Positions 32,545 through 43,972 are shown, counted from the first letter of the stretch. The stretch is 64,000 nucleotides of DNA from an uncultured Prochlorococcus sp. (GCA_902616595.1 CACMTJ010000002.1:1-64000), one strand, 5' to 3'. Notes: generated by a model not told the origin, from the letters alone. Translations and numbers: made by a program.

Positions 32545-35205
32545 ATGACATCTCAACTAATTAAAAAAATAGTTACTGGAGATGAGATAAGAAATGCTTT
32601 TTTAAAATTTTACAGTGAAAAATTACATAAAATCATTCCAAGTTCATCTTTGATTCCAGATGACCCTACGGTTATGCTCACAATTGCTGGAATGCTACCT
32701 TTTAAACCAGTTTTTTTAGGTTTAAAAGAAAGACCATCAAAAAGGGCTACATCTAGCCAAAAGTGCATCAGAACAAATGATATAGAAAACGTTGGAGTTA
32801 CAGCAAGACACCACACTTTTTTTGAAATGCTTGGTAATTTTTCTTTTGGAGATTATTTTAAACGAGAAGCTATTCAATGGGCTTGGGAATTAGTTATTAA
32901 TATTTATCAACTTTCTGTTGAAAATATAATTGTAAGTGTTTTTCACGAAGACGAAGAGTCTGCAAAAATTTGGAGAGATGAAATTGGTATTCATCCAGAT
33001 AGGATAGTAAAACTAGGAGAGGAAGATAATTTTTGGTCATCTGGCAAAACAGGTCCATGTGGACCTTGTTCAGAACTTTATTATGATTTTCATCCTGAAA
33101 AGGGTCTGCAGAATATTGATTTAGAAGATGGAGATCGTTTTATTGAATTTTATAATCTTGTTTTTATGCAATACAATCGTGATCCTAATGGAAAATTGAC
33201 AGATTTAAAATTTAAAAATATTGATACAGGAATGGGCCTTGAAAGGATGGCTCAAATACTACAAAAAAAGCAAAATAATTATGAGACAGATTTAATTTTT
33301 CCTATCATTAAAAAAATTTGTGAGATTGCTAATATTGATTATTTTTCTTCAGATGATAAAAGCAAAATTTCTTTAAAAATCATTGGTGATCATACAAGAG
33401 CTGTTATTCATTTAATTTCTGATGGAGTAGCAGCAAGTAATCTCGGTAGGGGATATATATTAAGAAGGCTTATTAGAAGAATGGTCAGACATGGGAGATT
33501 ATTAGGAATAACAAATGAATTTTTACCTCATATTGCGACTGTAGGGATCAATTTAATGCAAAATAATTATCCTGATTTAAAAAATAATAATGATTTAATT
33601 TTGAATGAGATAAAAATTGAAGAAATAAGATTTAGGGAAACTCTTGAAAGAGGAGAGAAATTGCTAGATGAGATAATTTCTTCAGGGCAGAAATTAATTT
33701 CTGGTTTTAAAGCTTTTGAACTTTATGATACTTATGGATTTCCTCTAGAACTTACTGTAGAAATTGCAGAAGAAAATAATATCAGTGTAGATGTAAAGGG
33801 TTTTGAAGAAGAAATGAATGCACAAAAAGAGAGAGCTAAAGCTGCTTCAAGTAATATTGATTTGACATTAGAGGGATCATTAGAGCGAGAAATAGATCTT
33901 TTTAACAAAACTGTTTTTAATGGTTATAAGTCACTCCTTTCGGAAGCTGAAATAAAGGGTATATTCTTGGATTCAACATTAGTTAAGGAAGCAAGTGAAG
34001 GTCAGAAAGTTTTAATTGTTCTTGATCAGACAACTTTTTATGGAGAATCTGGCGGGCAAGTTGGTGATATTGGAACGATATTTTCAAACGATGTTGAGGT
34101 CTTGGTTGATAATGTTATGCGAAAGAAAAATGTTTTTTTACATTATGGAACGATCAAAAAAGGAAAATTAACTATTGGACAAAAAGTTAAGACTAATGTT
34201 AGCTCCTCTAATAGAGCTAAGGCTGCTGCAAATCATACAGCTACTCATTTATTACAATCTGCACTTAAATCAGTTATTAATGAAAGTGTTGGACAAAAAG
34301 GTTCATTAGTAGCCTTTAATAAATTACGATTTGACTTTAATTCTTCTAATCCTATTTCTAAAGATCAAATTTCTAAGGTTGAGACTTTAGTTAACTCTTG
34401 GATTATAGAAAATCATGCCCTAGAAATAAAAAATATGTCTAAGAGTGAGGCTCTTAAAAAGGGCGCAGTCGCCATGTTTGGAGAAAAATATGATGATGAA
34501 GTGCGCGTTGTTGATATACCAGGAGTTTCAATGGAACTTTGCGGTGGCACACATGTTAAAACTACATCCGAATTAGGTTCTTTCAAAATAATTAGTGAGG
34601 AAGGAATCTCAGCTGGAGTCAGAAGAATCGAAGCATTATCAGGCCAATCAGCATTAGACTATTTCAGTGATAGAAATGCATTAGTCAACCAACTAAGTGA
34701 TTTGTTAAAAGCAAATCCTAATCAACTATTTGAAAGGGTTAATAATTTGCAAGCAGAGCTTATTAATAAGAATAAAGAGATACAAAAAATGAAAGATGAA
34801 ATTGCATATTTTAAATACTCTTCTATAAAATCATCCGCAGAAATAATAAATTCTTTTTCAATTTTAGTAAATCAGATTGATGGCTTAGATGGAAATTCTT
34901 TGCAATCTGCAGCACTTAATTTAACTTCCCATTTGGGAAATAAAGCAATATTGATTCTTGGGGGAATACCAAATCCAGAAAATAGAAAGTTGTTATTTGT
35001 AGTTTCTTTAGGTGATGATGCAGTAAAAATAGGATTGCATGCAGGTAAATTAATTAATGAGATTGCAAGAATTTGTTCAGGAGGTGGAGGAGGAAAGCCT
35101 AACTTTGCTCAAGCAGGTGCTAAAGATATTGATAAGTTAAGTGATGCTTTAGATTATGCTAAAGATTATTTGCAAAAAACATTAGCTAGTCATTCTGATA
35201 AATAA
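32545..35205 (+). CDS. alaS: Alanyl-tRNA synthetase
   Basis: [67 protein letters not shown]. Confidence 0.98.
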   Translation: MTSQLIKKIVTGDEIRNAFLKFYSEKLHKIIPSSSLIPDDPTVMLTIAGMLPFKPVFLGLKERPSKRATSSQKCIRTNDIENVGVTARHHTFFEMLGNFSFGDYFKREAIQWAWELVINIYQLSVENIIVSVFHEDEESAKIWRDEIGIHPDRIVKLGEEDNFWSSGKTGPCGPCSELYYDFHPEKGLQNIDLEDGDRFIEFYNLVFMQYNRDPNGKLTDLKFKNIDTGMGLERMAQILQKKQNNYETDLIFPIIKKICEIANIDYFSSDDKSKISLKIIGDHTRAVIHLISDGVAASNLGRGYILRRLIRRMVRHGRLLGITNEFLPHIATVGINLMQNNYPDLKNNNDLILNEIKIEEIRFRETLERGEKLLDEIISSGQKLISGFKAFELYDTYGFPLELTVEIAEENNISVDVKGFEEEMNAQKERAKAASSNIDLTLEGSLEREIDLFNKTVFNGYKSLLSEAEIKGIFLDSTLVKEASEGQKVLIVLDQTTFYGESGGQVGDIGTIFSNDVEVLVDNVMRKKNVFLHYGTIKKGKLTIGQKVKTNVSSSNRAKAAANHTATHLLQSALKSVINESVGQKGSLVAFNKLRFDFNSSNPISKDQISKVETLVNSWIIENHALEIKNMSKSEALKKGAVAMFGEKYDDEVRVVDIPGVSMELCGGTHVKTTSELGSFKIISEEGISAGVRRIEALSGQSALDYFSDRNALVNQLSDLLKANPNQLFERVNNLQAELINKNKEIQKMKDEIAYFKYSSIKSSAEIINSFSILVNQIDGLDGNSLQSAALNLTSHLGNKAILILGGIPNPENRKLLFVVSLGDDAVKIGLHAGKLINEIARICSGGGGGKPNFAQAGAKDIDKLSDALDYAKDYLQKTLASHSDK

Positions 35206-37136
35206 CTACTTTTTCTGAGACTAATTTCGATTTGATCCATTAATTTCCTGGCTTCTTCAATAGTTAATTTTTTTTGATCAATTGCTGATTCAGTATTAAT
35301 TCTTATAGATTCAACCAAAGAAGCTGAACTGTAATCTAATAATTGTAAAATTTCAGATTTACTGTCCTCTTTAATAATATTTCTGACCTTATATGAATTA
35401 TCTTGATTTATGTCTATATGAACAACGTTGGTACTGCCAAATAAATTGTGCAAGTTTCCTAATGCTTCTTGATAGGCTCCAGTCATAAAAATTCCAATTA
35501 GGTAATCTTTATCTTCTTCTGGCTTATGCAAATTTAGTAGTGATTTAATTTTTCCATTATCAATAAAATTATTGAGTTTCCCATCTGAATCACAAGTTAA
35601 ATCTGCAAAGTTGCCTTTGCAGAACGGCTCCTCTAAGTGCCTATGTATTGGTACTATTGGAAAAATCTGATTTATTGCCCAGCTATCAGGAATTGATTTA
35701 AAGATAGATAAATTTGCATAATAAGTTGATGCAAGAGTTTCTGTAATTTCAGATAAATCAGGGTGATTCATTTCATCATTATTCAGGTTATTAGAAATTT
35801 CTTTTGCGCAAGCCCAAGTAAGTTCTTCAGCATAAGCTCTTTCTGCCAAACTTAAAAATCCTAATCTAAAAGCGACTAAGCAATCTTCTTTAAACTTTTT
35901 TGCATCATTCCATAGTTCAATTATTTGAGATAAATTTATTTTTTTATTTTTAAGTTTTTTTAATTCATAGAAAGTATCAAGTAAATTTGAAATTATTAAT
36001 TGTTGATTTTTTTTATCAAAAATTTGTAGTTTGGAACTGACATGACTTGTTCCTAAGACATTAAAAATTAAAACTGAACAATGACTAATTATTGCTCTTC
36101 CACTTTCTGAGATTATGGTTGGATGCTTGATATTATTTAATTCACATGAATCCTTAATAGTTGCAATTACATCGTTAGCATAATTTTGGAGAGAATAATT
36201 AGTAGAAGTGTTGGAGGAGGTTTTAGTTCCATCAAAATCTATTCCTAATCCACCCCCAACGTCGATATATTGCATTGGGGCTCCTAGTTTGCATAGTTCA
36301 ACATATATTTGACTCGCTTCTTGTAATGCGTCTTTGATCACAGCAATATCACTTATTTGACTGCCTATATGAAAATGGAGCAATTTCATTTCTTTGATAA
36401 GATTTGCTTCTTTTAGTTCTTTTATTGTCAACATAATTTCGGGGATTGATAATCCAAATTTGGAATTATCTCCAATAGATTTACCCCACCTACCACTACT
36501 TTTACTTGATAACTTTGCTCTAATTCCTATCAATGGAGTCGCGTTAAGTTCTTGAACTGCTTGAATAATTCTTTTTACCTCATCTCGTTGTTCAATAACT
36601 ATTATTGGATTTTTGCCGAGTTTTCTGGCCAAAGTAGCAATCTCAATATATTTTTTATCTTTATATCCGTTGCATATTAATAATGAATTTTGGTTTTCAA
36701 GAAGTGCAAGGCCAATTAATAGTTCTGATTTACTTCCTACTTCTAAACCAAAATCCCATTGGCTACCAAACTCTATTATCTTTTCTAGGACATTTTTCTG
36801 TTGATTACATTTGACAGGAAAAACGCCTTGATAAATGTTCTTATATTTATAAGTTTTTATTGCTTTTAAAAAAGAGTCATGTAATTCATTTATTCGATCT
36901 TTCAAGATATCATTAAATCTTATGATTAATGGAGGATTTATTTCTCTACTCTTAAGTTCTTTGACAAGCTTAAAAAGATCAATCTTATTTTTAGATTTTA
37001 TATCTTTAGTTACTGATATATTTCCTTTGGAATTTATAGAAAAATATTTATCTCCCCATTTGTCTATGTTATAAGTCGCAATACTATCTTGAATAGTCCA
37101 AATATTTTTTAATTTTTTCGGCTCAAAATTGGTCAA
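35190..37136 (-). CDS. speA: Biosynthetic arginine decarboxylase
   Basis: [54 protein letters not shown]. Confidence 0.95.
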   Translation of the reverse strand: MTNFEPKKLKNIWTIQDSIATYNIDKWGDKYFSINSKGNISVTKDIKSKNKIDLFKLVKELKSREINPPLIIRFNDILKDRINELHDSFLKAIKTYKYKNIYQGVFPVKCNQQKNVLEKIIEFGSQWDFGLEVGSKSELLIGLALLENQNSLLICNGYKDKKYIEIATLARKLGKNPIIVIEQRDEVKRIIQAVQELNATPLIGIRAKLSSKSSGRWGKSIGDNSKFGLSIPEIMLTIKELKEANLIKEMKLLHFHIGSQISDIAVIKDALQEASQIYVELCKLGAPMQYIDVGGGLGIDFDGTKTSSNTSTNYSLQNYANDVIATIKDSCELNNIKHPTIISESGRAIISHCSVLIFNVLGTSHVSSKLQIFDKKNQQLIISNLLDTFYELKKLKNKKINLSQIIELWNDAKKFKEDCLVAFRLGFLSLAERAYAEELTWACAKEISNNLNNDEMNHPDLSEITETLASTYYANLSIFKSIPDSWAINQIFPIVPIHRHLEEPFCKGNFADLTCDSDGKLNNFIDNGKIKSLLNLHKPEEDKDYLIGIFMTGAYQEALGNLHNLFGSTNVVHIDINQDNSYKVRNIIKEDSKSEILQLLDYSSASLVESIRINTESAIDQKKLTIEEARKLMDQIEISLRKSSYLSE

Positions 37137-37258
37137 TTTATGTCTTAGTAATTAATAAATGTTTTTGAAAATAACTCAAAACAATATCTTTTATTTTAAT
37201 GATTACTTGCCAAGTTACCACCCAAAAGTTGAATATACATAGAGTGATTATTAACTAA

Positions 37259-37717
37259 ATGACTCAAGAGAGAACCTTTATTGCAATTAAACCGGATGGA
37301 GTTCAAAGAAGATATATTTCCGAGATTATAGGCAGATTTGAAAAAAAAGGATTTAAATTGGTTGGATTAAAGCAATTAATTCCTTCAAAAGAACTTGCTC
37401 AAAATCATTATGGAGTACATAGAGAAAGACCCTTTTTTGGTGATTTAGTAGACTTTATTTCAAGTGGTCCTGTTGTAGCGATGGTGTGGGAAGGCGAAGG
37501 AGTTATTTTGAGTGCTAGAAAACTAATAGGTGCAACAAAACCTCTGGAAGCAGAGCCTGGAACAATTAGAGGTGATCTAGCTATTGATATTGGGAGGAAT
37601 ATTATTCATGGTTCTGATGGAGAAGATACAGCAAAATTTGAAATTGATCTATGGTTTAACGAAGAGGAATTATGTGAGTGGGAGACTTCTGATTCGAAAT
37701 GGCGATCTGAAAATTAA
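37259..37717 (+). CDS. ndk: Nucleoside diphosphate kinase
   Basis: [39 protein letters not shown] (active-site His). Confidence 0.97.
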   Translation: MTQERTFIAIKPDGVQRRYISEIIGRFEKKGFKLVGLKQLIPSKELAQNHYGVHRERPFFGDLVDFISSGPVVAMVWEGEGVILSARKLIGATKPLEAEPGTIRGDLAIDIGRNIIHGSDGEDTAKFEIDLWFNEEELCEWETSDSKWRSEN

Positions 37718-37720
37718 AAT

Positions 37721-38830
37721 TTAAATCGCAAATCTATCTAAACTAAATTTTTCTAAAAAGCTTTTTTCTATTTCGTTTAGATTTTTATTTTGAACTATTT
37801 TCAAAAGAAGATCACTTGTTATTGCAGAAAATAAAACTCCATTTCTGTAATGTCCTGTAGCTATAAAGAGATTTTCAATTTTTGATTTTCCAATTATTGG
37901 TTTCAGATCTGGTGTGCAAGGTCTAAATCCCCACCAATGTTCCATTTGTGGCCAATTAATAGCTTCTGGTAATAAGGAGCGAATGCCTTCTTGCAGTTGC
38001 TTTATTCCATTAGGAGTATTACCTTGATTAAATTTTGAATCTTTTTCAACTGTCGCTCCAACTATGATAAGTCCATCATCACGGGGAACTAGATAAGTTT
38101 TTGGACCAAAAATAACTCTTTTCAAAAAATTTGTTGGACCTTGTATTGATAGCATTTGTCCCTTTACAGGAAAGACTGGAATCTTATTAAAAATTTTTTT
38201 ACTCCAAGCACCGCTGCATATAATTGCTTTTTCGCAGTTAATTTTTTTTATTTCCCCAGTGGCACTTAAAACTCTTGCACCTGTAATTTTGTTTTTTTCG
38301 AATGTCAAATCCTCTACTTCTGATCCCTCTTGAAATTCGACTCCATTCAAGGAGCATGCTCTCTCAAGAGCACGCATCAGTTTTCTTCGGTTATCTATTT
38401 GACCATCTTGTTCAAAAAGTAAACCATGTTTCCAAATAGAATTCATTCCATTGATTTCTGTTTGAAGATCTTTGTGATTTAAGTATTTTCCATATTCATA
38501 AGTTGGAAACTCTTTAAGATCTTCTTTGTTTTTAAAAGGAACTACTATGCCACATTTTTTTAAACCGCATTTAATATTACTATCTTGTTCAATACTTTTT
38601 ATCCACTTTGGAATTAGATTTTGACTTTCTTGGCCAAATTTTAGTAATTCATCTTCGAGCCCTTCGGCATGAGTAGCTAACATTCCTGCAGCAACAAATC
38701 CAGCTGATTCATTTCTGTTTTTGCTTAAAACTAAAACTTTGAAGTTATTTCTAGAAAATTCATAAGCAATAGATAAACCTAAAAGTCCACCTCCAATGAT
38801 TAATATTGAATTTTTGGTTTCTTGTGCCAT
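37721..38830 (-). CDS. thiO: FAD-dependent glycine/D-amino acid oxidase (ThiO-like)
   Basis: ILIIGGGLLGLSIAYE dinucleotide fold, AGMLATHAEG, GHYRNGVLFSAITSDLL. Confidence 0.8.
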   Translation of the reverse strand: MAQETKNSILIIGGGLLGLSIAYEFSRNNFKVLVLSKNRNESAGFVAAGMLATHAEGLEDELLKFGQESQNLIPKWIKSIEQDSNIKCGLKKCGIVVPFKNKEDLKEFPTYEYGKYLNHKDLQTEINGMNSIWKHGLLFEQDGQIDNRRKLMRALERACSLNGVEFQEGSEVEDLTFEKNKITGARVLSATGEIKKINCEKAIICSGAWSKKIFNKIPVFPVKGQMLSIQGPTNFLKRVIFGPKTYLVPRDDGLIIVGATVEKDSKFNQGNTPNGIKQLQEGIRSLLPEAINWPQMEHWWGFRPCTPDLKPIIGKSKIENLFIATGHYRNGVLFSAITSDLLLKIVQNKNLNEIEKSFLEKFSLDRFAI

Positions 38831-38909
38831 TTAAAAATTAATATTTTTATTTGTGTTTTGGTCCTCTTTTCCTTTATATCCAATAATATTAATAAAGAGA
38901 CTTTTAATA

Positions 38910-40382
38910 ATGAACAATTTGGAATCTTGGGAAGCTGTGATTGGTTTGGAAACTCATGTACAGCTTAATACGAAAAGTAAAATATTCACATCTGCGTCAA
39001 CAGCTTTTGGAGATGCACCTAATACTCATATAGATCCTGTAGTGTGTGGGTTACCAGGAACTCTTCCAGTTCTGAATGAGACTGTTCTTGAGTATGCTGT
39101 AAAAACTTCGTTAGCATTAAATTTAAACGTTGCAGAACATTGTAAATTTGATAGAAAACAATATTTTTATCCTGATCTTCCTAAAAATTATCAAATTTCA
39201 CAATTTGATGAGCCACTAGCTGAAAATGGTTGGTTAGAGGTTGAAATAATTGAAAAGGACAAAGAACCTTATATAAAAAAAATTGGTATAGAAAGGCTAC
39301 ATATGGAAGAAGACGCTGGAAAACTAGTCCATTCAGGAAGTGATAGATTAGCTGGCTCTAAGTATTCTTTAGTTGATTACAATCGTGCCGGAATAGCACT
39401 TTGTGAGATTGTAAGTAAACCAGATATTAGATCAGGTAAAGAGGCATCTGAATATGCTTCAGAGATTAGAAGAACAGTTAGATATCTAGGGGTATCAGAC
39501 GGAAATATGCAAGAGGGTTCATTACGCTGCGATGTCAATATTTCAGTTAGAAAAGGACCTAATGCTCCTTTTGGTACCAAAGTGGAAATAAAAAATATGA
39601 ATTCATTTTCTGCAATTCAAAAGGCTTGTGATTATGAAATAGCCAGACAAATAGAAGTTTATGAAAATGGAGGAAAAATTTTCCAAGAAACAAGGTTATG
39701 GGATGAAGCTAAGCAATTAACGAAAAGTATGAGATTAAAAGAAGGTAGCAGTGACTATAGATATTTTCCTGATCCTGACTTAGGTCCAATTGAAATAACA
39801 AAAGCCCAACAAGAAATATGGTTTAAAGAACTACCTGAATTACCTTCAAAGAAAAGATATAAATACGTAAGTCAATTTGGGTTGTCTGCATATGATGCAA
39901 GGGTAATTTCTGATGAAATAAGCATGGCAAACTTTTTTGAAGAAACAGTAGCAAATGGTGCTGAGGCTAAACTAGCTTCAAATTGGGTAACAAGTGATAT
40001 TGTGGGTTATTTAAAATCAAACAAACTAAGTTTTAGTGAATTAAAGCTTAGTCCTGAAAATCTTGCTGAAATGATTAACATGATTTTAAAAAATATAATT
40101 AGTGGAAAAATTGCAAAAGAAATTTTACCTGAACTTATTCAAAAAAATATTTCCCCGAAAAAATTAGTTGAAGAAAAAGGGTTGGCAATGATATCTGATT
40201 CTTCAAGTATTTCACCAATAATTGATGAACTTATAAATGAACATCCAAATGAAGTTCAAGCATTTAAAAATGGTAAAACTAAGTTACTTGGTTTTTTTGT
40301 TGGTCAACTTATGAAAAGAACAAAAGGTAAAGCTGACCCTAAACTTGCAAATAAACTTCTTATGGAAAAATTAAATAGCTAA
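38910..40382 (+). CDS. gatB: Aspartyl/glutamyl-tRNA amidotransferase subunit B (start moved to ATG 38910)
   Basis: WEAVIGLETHVQLNTKSKIF, YFYPDLPKNYQISQ, LHMEEDAGK, DYNRAGIALCEIV. Confidence 0.97.
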   Translation: MNNLESWEAVIGLETHVQLNTKSKIFTSASTAFGDAPNTHIDPVVCGLPGTLPVLNETVLEYAVKTSLALNLNVAEHCKFDRKQYFYPDLPKNYQISQFDEPLAENGWLEVEIIEKDKEPYIKKIGIERLHMEEDAGKLVHSGSDRLAGSKYSLVDYNRAGIALCEIVSKPDIRSGKEASEYASEIRRTVRYLGVSDGNMQEGSLRCDVNISVRKGPNAPFGTKVEIKNMNSFSAIQKACDYEIARQIEVYENGGKIFQETRLWDEAKQLTKSMRLKEGSSDYRYFPDPDLGPIEITKAQQEIWFKELPELPSKKRYKYVSQFGLSAYDARVISDEISMANFFEETVANGAEAKLASNWVTSDIVGYLKSNKLSFSELKLSPENLAEMINMILKNIISGKIAKEILPELIQKNISPKKLVEEKGLAMISDSSSISPIIDELINEHPNEVQAFKNGKTKLLGFFVGQLMKRTKGKADPKLANKLLMEKLNS

Positions 40383-40385
40383 AGC

Positions 40386-41003
40386 TTAAAGAAGCTCTTT
40401 TATCCTATTGATCCATTTATTTTGATCATCCGAATTCTCTAAAATAATATCTGAGAATTTTCTTTTTTCTTCAAAACTTAATTGAAAATTTATCAATTCA
40501 TATGCTTCTTTTTCGCTAATTTTATCTCTTGTGATAAGTCTGTTTTTTTGTATTTCTTTAGGACATTTAACTAACCATATTTCAGTGCAAATATCTTCAA
40601 ATTTTGCTTCAAACAATAATGGAATAACCAATACTATAGTTTGATTATTTCTATATTGACTGCATTCTTCTATCATTTTTTCTTTAATTAAGGGGTGAAG
40701 TAGTTTTTCAATCCATTCCTTGCTTGCTGAATGTTCAAAAATAAGTTTCCTTAAAAGTTTTCTGTTTATTTCCCTTTCTGAATTGCTTTTATTATCAATA
40801 ATTTTATTTCCAAAATAATCTAAAATTTTCTTATATCCATATGTGTTTGGTTTGATTAATTCTCTTGAAAAATGATCTGCATCTAATATTGGTATGTTTT
40901 TATGTTTTCTTATGTAATTAGTTATGGTTGTCTTCCCACTTGCAATACCTCCTGTTAAACCAATCCTTCTTTGGTTGTTTTTTAATTTTTGAAGAATATC
41001 CAT
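40386..41003 (-). CDS. coaE: Dephospho-CoA kinase
   Basis: RIGLTGGIASGKTTITNYI, DADHFSRELI, PLLFEAKFEDI. Confidence 0.94.
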   Translation of the reverse strand: MDILQKLKNNQRRIGLTGGIASGKTTITNYIRKHKNIPILDADHFSRELIKPNTYGYKKILDYFGNKIIDNKSNSEREINRKLLRKLIFEHSASKEWIEKLLHPLIKEKMIEECSQYRNNQTIVLVIPLLFEAKFEDICTEIWLVKCPKEIQKNRLITRDKISEKEAYELINFQLSFEEKRKFSDIILENSDDQNKWINRIKELL

Positions 41004-41079
41004 ATAATTAATAATAATCTAATTACTTAGTTTCTTTAGTATTAAAGAGTAGTTAGTATGAATTAAAATACCAAAAAGT

Positions 41080-42318
41080 TTGAGCCAGTTAGATTCCAAT
41101 TGGTCGTTTGTTGATGACAGTAAGGTAACACCCAAGGGGTTTCTTTTTGCTGGGATATCTGCTGGTTTAAAAGCTTCTAATAAAAAAGATTTAGCACTAA
41201 TACTCGCTCCAGAAGGAAGTATTTTTAGTGGGATGTTTACCCAATCAATAGTTCGAGCTTCTTGTGTGGATATTTGTGAGGAAAGGATTAAAACAACTTC
41301 AGGTTTTGCAAGAGCAATACTAATTAATTCTGGTCAAGCAAATGCATGTACAGGAAATCTTGGAATTCAACATTTTCAAATTGCTACAGGAAAGATTGCG
41401 GAACTTTTAGGAATAAAAGAAGAAGAAGTTTTAATGTGCTCAACTGGTGTAATTGGTGTTCCAATACAAATAAATGATTTAGTAAAAAATTTACCGAATT
41501 TAGTTAGTGATTTAAAAGGTAATAATTTTGAAAATGCAGCAGAAGCAATTTTAACTACTGATTTGACTTTGAAAAAAGTGTCAATAGAGACGATTATTCA
41601 AGGAAGAAAAATAAAAATAGCAGGATTTGCAAAAGGTTCAGGAATGATTTACCCCAACATGGCTACAATGCTTGCTTTTCTAACCTGTGATGCGGGTATT
41701 CAAAAAGAAGAATGGGACAAAATGATTGCTATTGCGGGTCAAAAATCTTTTAATGCAATATCAGTTGATGGAGAGACAAGCACAAATGATTCTTTTGTTG
41801 GAATAAATGCAGGAGAGAAAATTGAAAAAAGGTTTTTTCCAATTATCCAACAAGGGATTGATATTGTATGTCAGAACTTGGCAAAAAATATTGCAAGGGA
41901 TGGAGAGGGAGCAAATTGTTTATTAGAAGTTTTGGTTCAAGGAGCAAAAAATACAGATGATGCAATTATGCTCGCGAAATTTATTTGTAATTCTGTCTTG
42001 GTAAAAACTGCGATACATGGTTGTGATCCAAATTGGGGACGAATCATTTCTGCTGCAGGTAATTCTGGAGTTAAATTTAATTTAAATGACGTTGACTTGT
42101 ATATAGGAAACGCCCACATTTTGGAAAAAGGCCAGTTAAATAAATATGATCCACAAAAAGTCGCAGACTATATTAAGGCCAGAATGAAAGGTAGATATTT
42201 GGTAGATGATATTGTAAAAATTATGATTAATCTAAATTCTGGCGAATCGAAAGGCACAGCTTGGGGTTGCGATCTTTCTAAAAAATATGTTGAAATAAAT
42301 AGCGAATATACGACGTAG
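41080..42318 (+). CDS. argJ: Bifunctional ornithine acetyltransferase/N-acetylglutamate synthase
   Basis: NSGQANACTG, STGVIGV, TDLTLKKVS, KGSGMIYPNMATMLAF (autocleavage Thr), HGCDPNWGRI. Confidence 0.96.
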   Translation: MSQLDSNWSFVDDSKVTPKGFLFAGISAGLKASNKKDLALILAPEGSIFSGMFTQSIVRASCVDICEERIKTTSGFARAILINSGQANACTGNLGIQHFQIATGKIAELLGIKEEEVLMCSTGVIGVPIQINDLVKNLPNLVSDLKGNNFENAAEAILTTDLTLKKVSIETIIQGRKIKIAGFAKGSGMIYPNMATMLAFLTCDAGIQKEEWDKMIAIAGQKSFNAISVDGETSTNDSFVGINAGEKIEKRFFPIIQQGIDIVCQNLAKNIARDGEGANCLLEVLVQGAKNTDDAIMLAKFICNSVLVKTAIHGCDPNWGRIISAAGNSGVKFNLNDVDLYIGNAHILEKGQLNKYDPQKVADYIKARMKGRYLVDDIVKIMINLNSGESKGTAWGCDLSKKYVEINSEYTT

Positions 42319-42386
42319 TTTTTGTGATCTCTGGGATCGCTTTATATGACAATAAAAAATCTCTAAAAGAATACACACCTTTTGCG

Positions 42387-42408
42387 ACTGTGATAATACT
42401 GTGATTAT
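42387..42408. repeat. 11-bp tandem repeat ACTGTGATAAT|ACTGTGATTAT near the left end of the argJ element
   Basis: Read directly; 10/11 identity between units. Confidence 0.9.
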
Positions 42409-42421
42409 TATTTCTACTCAA

Positions 42422-43630
42422 TTATGGCAATTTTATAGTCGCTAAATCTTTTGATTTTGTCTCGCTGAGTGCTATTTTTTCAAGACGTTCCAATTTTGCT
42501 ATTAGAGTTGAAACTGTATTTTCTAACTTCTTATTTTTATCTTCAAGAGAGTCTATTTTCACTTCCATTTTTTCTTTTTCTCCCATACTGATTTGAGTAG
42601 GTTTTAATGACTTTCCTAATTTCCAAACAAATCCAGCTCTAGCAGAAAAACTATCTTCAAAATCCCCAGCATAATCTTGACCGGGCATTGTCATAGAGGC
42701 AGCATAATTAATTGAAAGTTTTTCATTAACTTTAGAAGCACAACCCCCAGAGAAAGCAAAGTCGCCACCATGAGTTCCAGTTCCTAAACCACAAGCAAGA
42801 GTTGTGTCATGTGGCACTGTTGGCAACCCAGTCAAAGCAGCACTTAATGCTCCAACATTATTGATTGACTGTTCAACATCTCTTCCTTGTATAAGTAATT
42901 TTGATCCATTTGTGATATCTATTGGAATACTTGCCCCACTAGAGTCTGTTGCCCACATTTTTTGTAACCCACCACTTTCCTGTAATTTAAGTGAGTTTGC
43001 TCCAATACTAGTTATCCCATTTGAACTTCTACTAATTAGATTAGTTCCATTTTGTGTAACTCCATCAGCACTTAGAGAATAAACAGCAGTTGTATTACCA
43101 GTCTTTCCGAAACTTAATGTTCCGTTTGAGTCTTGTTTAATCCATAATTTCCCACCTATATCTGAGTAATAATTTCCATCACTATCAACTGATTCTCCTC
43201 CCCTTATTCTTGTATAACTGTAATCATCAAACCAATACGTAGCGTTATTTGTAATTGTTTCGTTAGTGAGTGTATCACCGTTTAAATTATATTTTTTATA
43301 TAAAACGGTACTGCCATTTGTAGTTTCATATTCTCTAAGGATAAATGTATCTTTGTCTATATGATTTTCTGGGTATGCTATATCACTCCTATCACGAATT
43401 AAGGGGAATCCAGTTGTGTTATAGCAAGAGTCATTTCCGCAAAATCGTTTGCGCAACGTTCCCACACCAGTGTTTGAATTTATTGTGTATAAATTTTGAA
43501 AGTAACCTGAAAACCCATTTACAGTCTCCTCTTCTACTTTGAATCCCCAATAGTCCCAATCTGCTTTTGCTTGCTGAATATTAAAAATTAAACTTGAGCT
43601 AATTAAAGAAAAGGCGAGAAATTTTTTCAT
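42422..43630 (-). CDS. YadA-like/trimeric-autotransporter-type surface protein with signal peptide and coiled coil
   Basis: MKKFLAFSLISSSLIFNIQQAKA signal; YadA-anchor-like GSKLLIQGRDVEQSINNVGALSAALTGLP ... FAFSGGCASKVNEKLSINYAASMTMPG...ARAGFVWKLGKS; C-terminal coiled coil. Confidence 0.7.
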   Translation of the reverse strand: MKKFLAFSLISSSLIFNIQQAKADWDYWGFKVEEETVNGFSGYFQNLYTINSNTGVGTLRKRFCGNDSCYNTTGFPLIRDRSDIAYPENHIDKDTFILREYETTNGSTVLYKKYNLNGDTLTNETITNNATYWFDDYSYTRIRGGESVDSDGNYYSDIGGKLWIKQDSNGTLSFGKTGNTTAVYSLSADGVTQNGTNLISRSSNGITSIGANSLKLQESGGLQKMWATDSSGASIPIDITNGSKLLIQGRDVEQSINNVGALSAALTGLPTVPHDTTLACGLGTGTHGGDFAFSGGCASKVNEKLSINYAASMTMPGQDYAGDFEDSFSARAGFVWKLGKSLKPTQISMGEKEKMEVKIDSLEDKNKKLENTVSTLIAKLERLEKIALSETKSKDLATIKLP

Positions 43631-43732
43631 CAGTATCAAAATCAGTTGATTTATTTTCCTAGAAATATTGAATTAAATCTTTCTTTGTTTTGTTACTAAA
43701 ACAAGTAATAGGAAATTCCCATCCCCCCCCCT

Positions 43733-43741
43733 CTTAATTCT
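43733..43741. repeat. C9 homopolymer (G9 on the surface-protein coding strand) about 100 nt upstream of that gene's start
   Basis: ttcccatCCCCCCCCCtcttaa in an otherwise AT-rich region. Confidence 0.9.
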
Positions 43742-43761
43742 GAATATTCACCTTTGGTATA

Positions 43762-43783
43762 AATGTGATTATTTTGTGATTAC
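43762..43783. repeat. 11-bp tandem repeat AATGTGATTAT|TTTGTGATTAC
   Basis: Same TGTGATTA core and 11-bp period as 42387-42408. Confidence 0.85.
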
Positions 43784-43842
43784 TCTAAAGATCACATAAA
43801 TTAATCCTTGTTATTTCAGTGGTTTTTGTTTAAAAATCTAAA

Positions 43843-43885
43843 ACTGTGATTATTATTTTGCCGACTGTGATTATGGTGTGATTAT
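43843..43885. repeat. Three further TGTGATTAT units (43843, 43864, 43875), the last two in 11-bp tandem
   Basis: actgtgattat..., actgtgattat|ggtgtgattat. Confidence 0.88.
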
Positions 43886-43972
43886 TTTCTAAAAATTTAC
43901 CCTAGTGATACCAATTGATTACAGCAAGGTGGATATACTAAATGCCAAAGGTGGAAATTAATAGCGAATATA

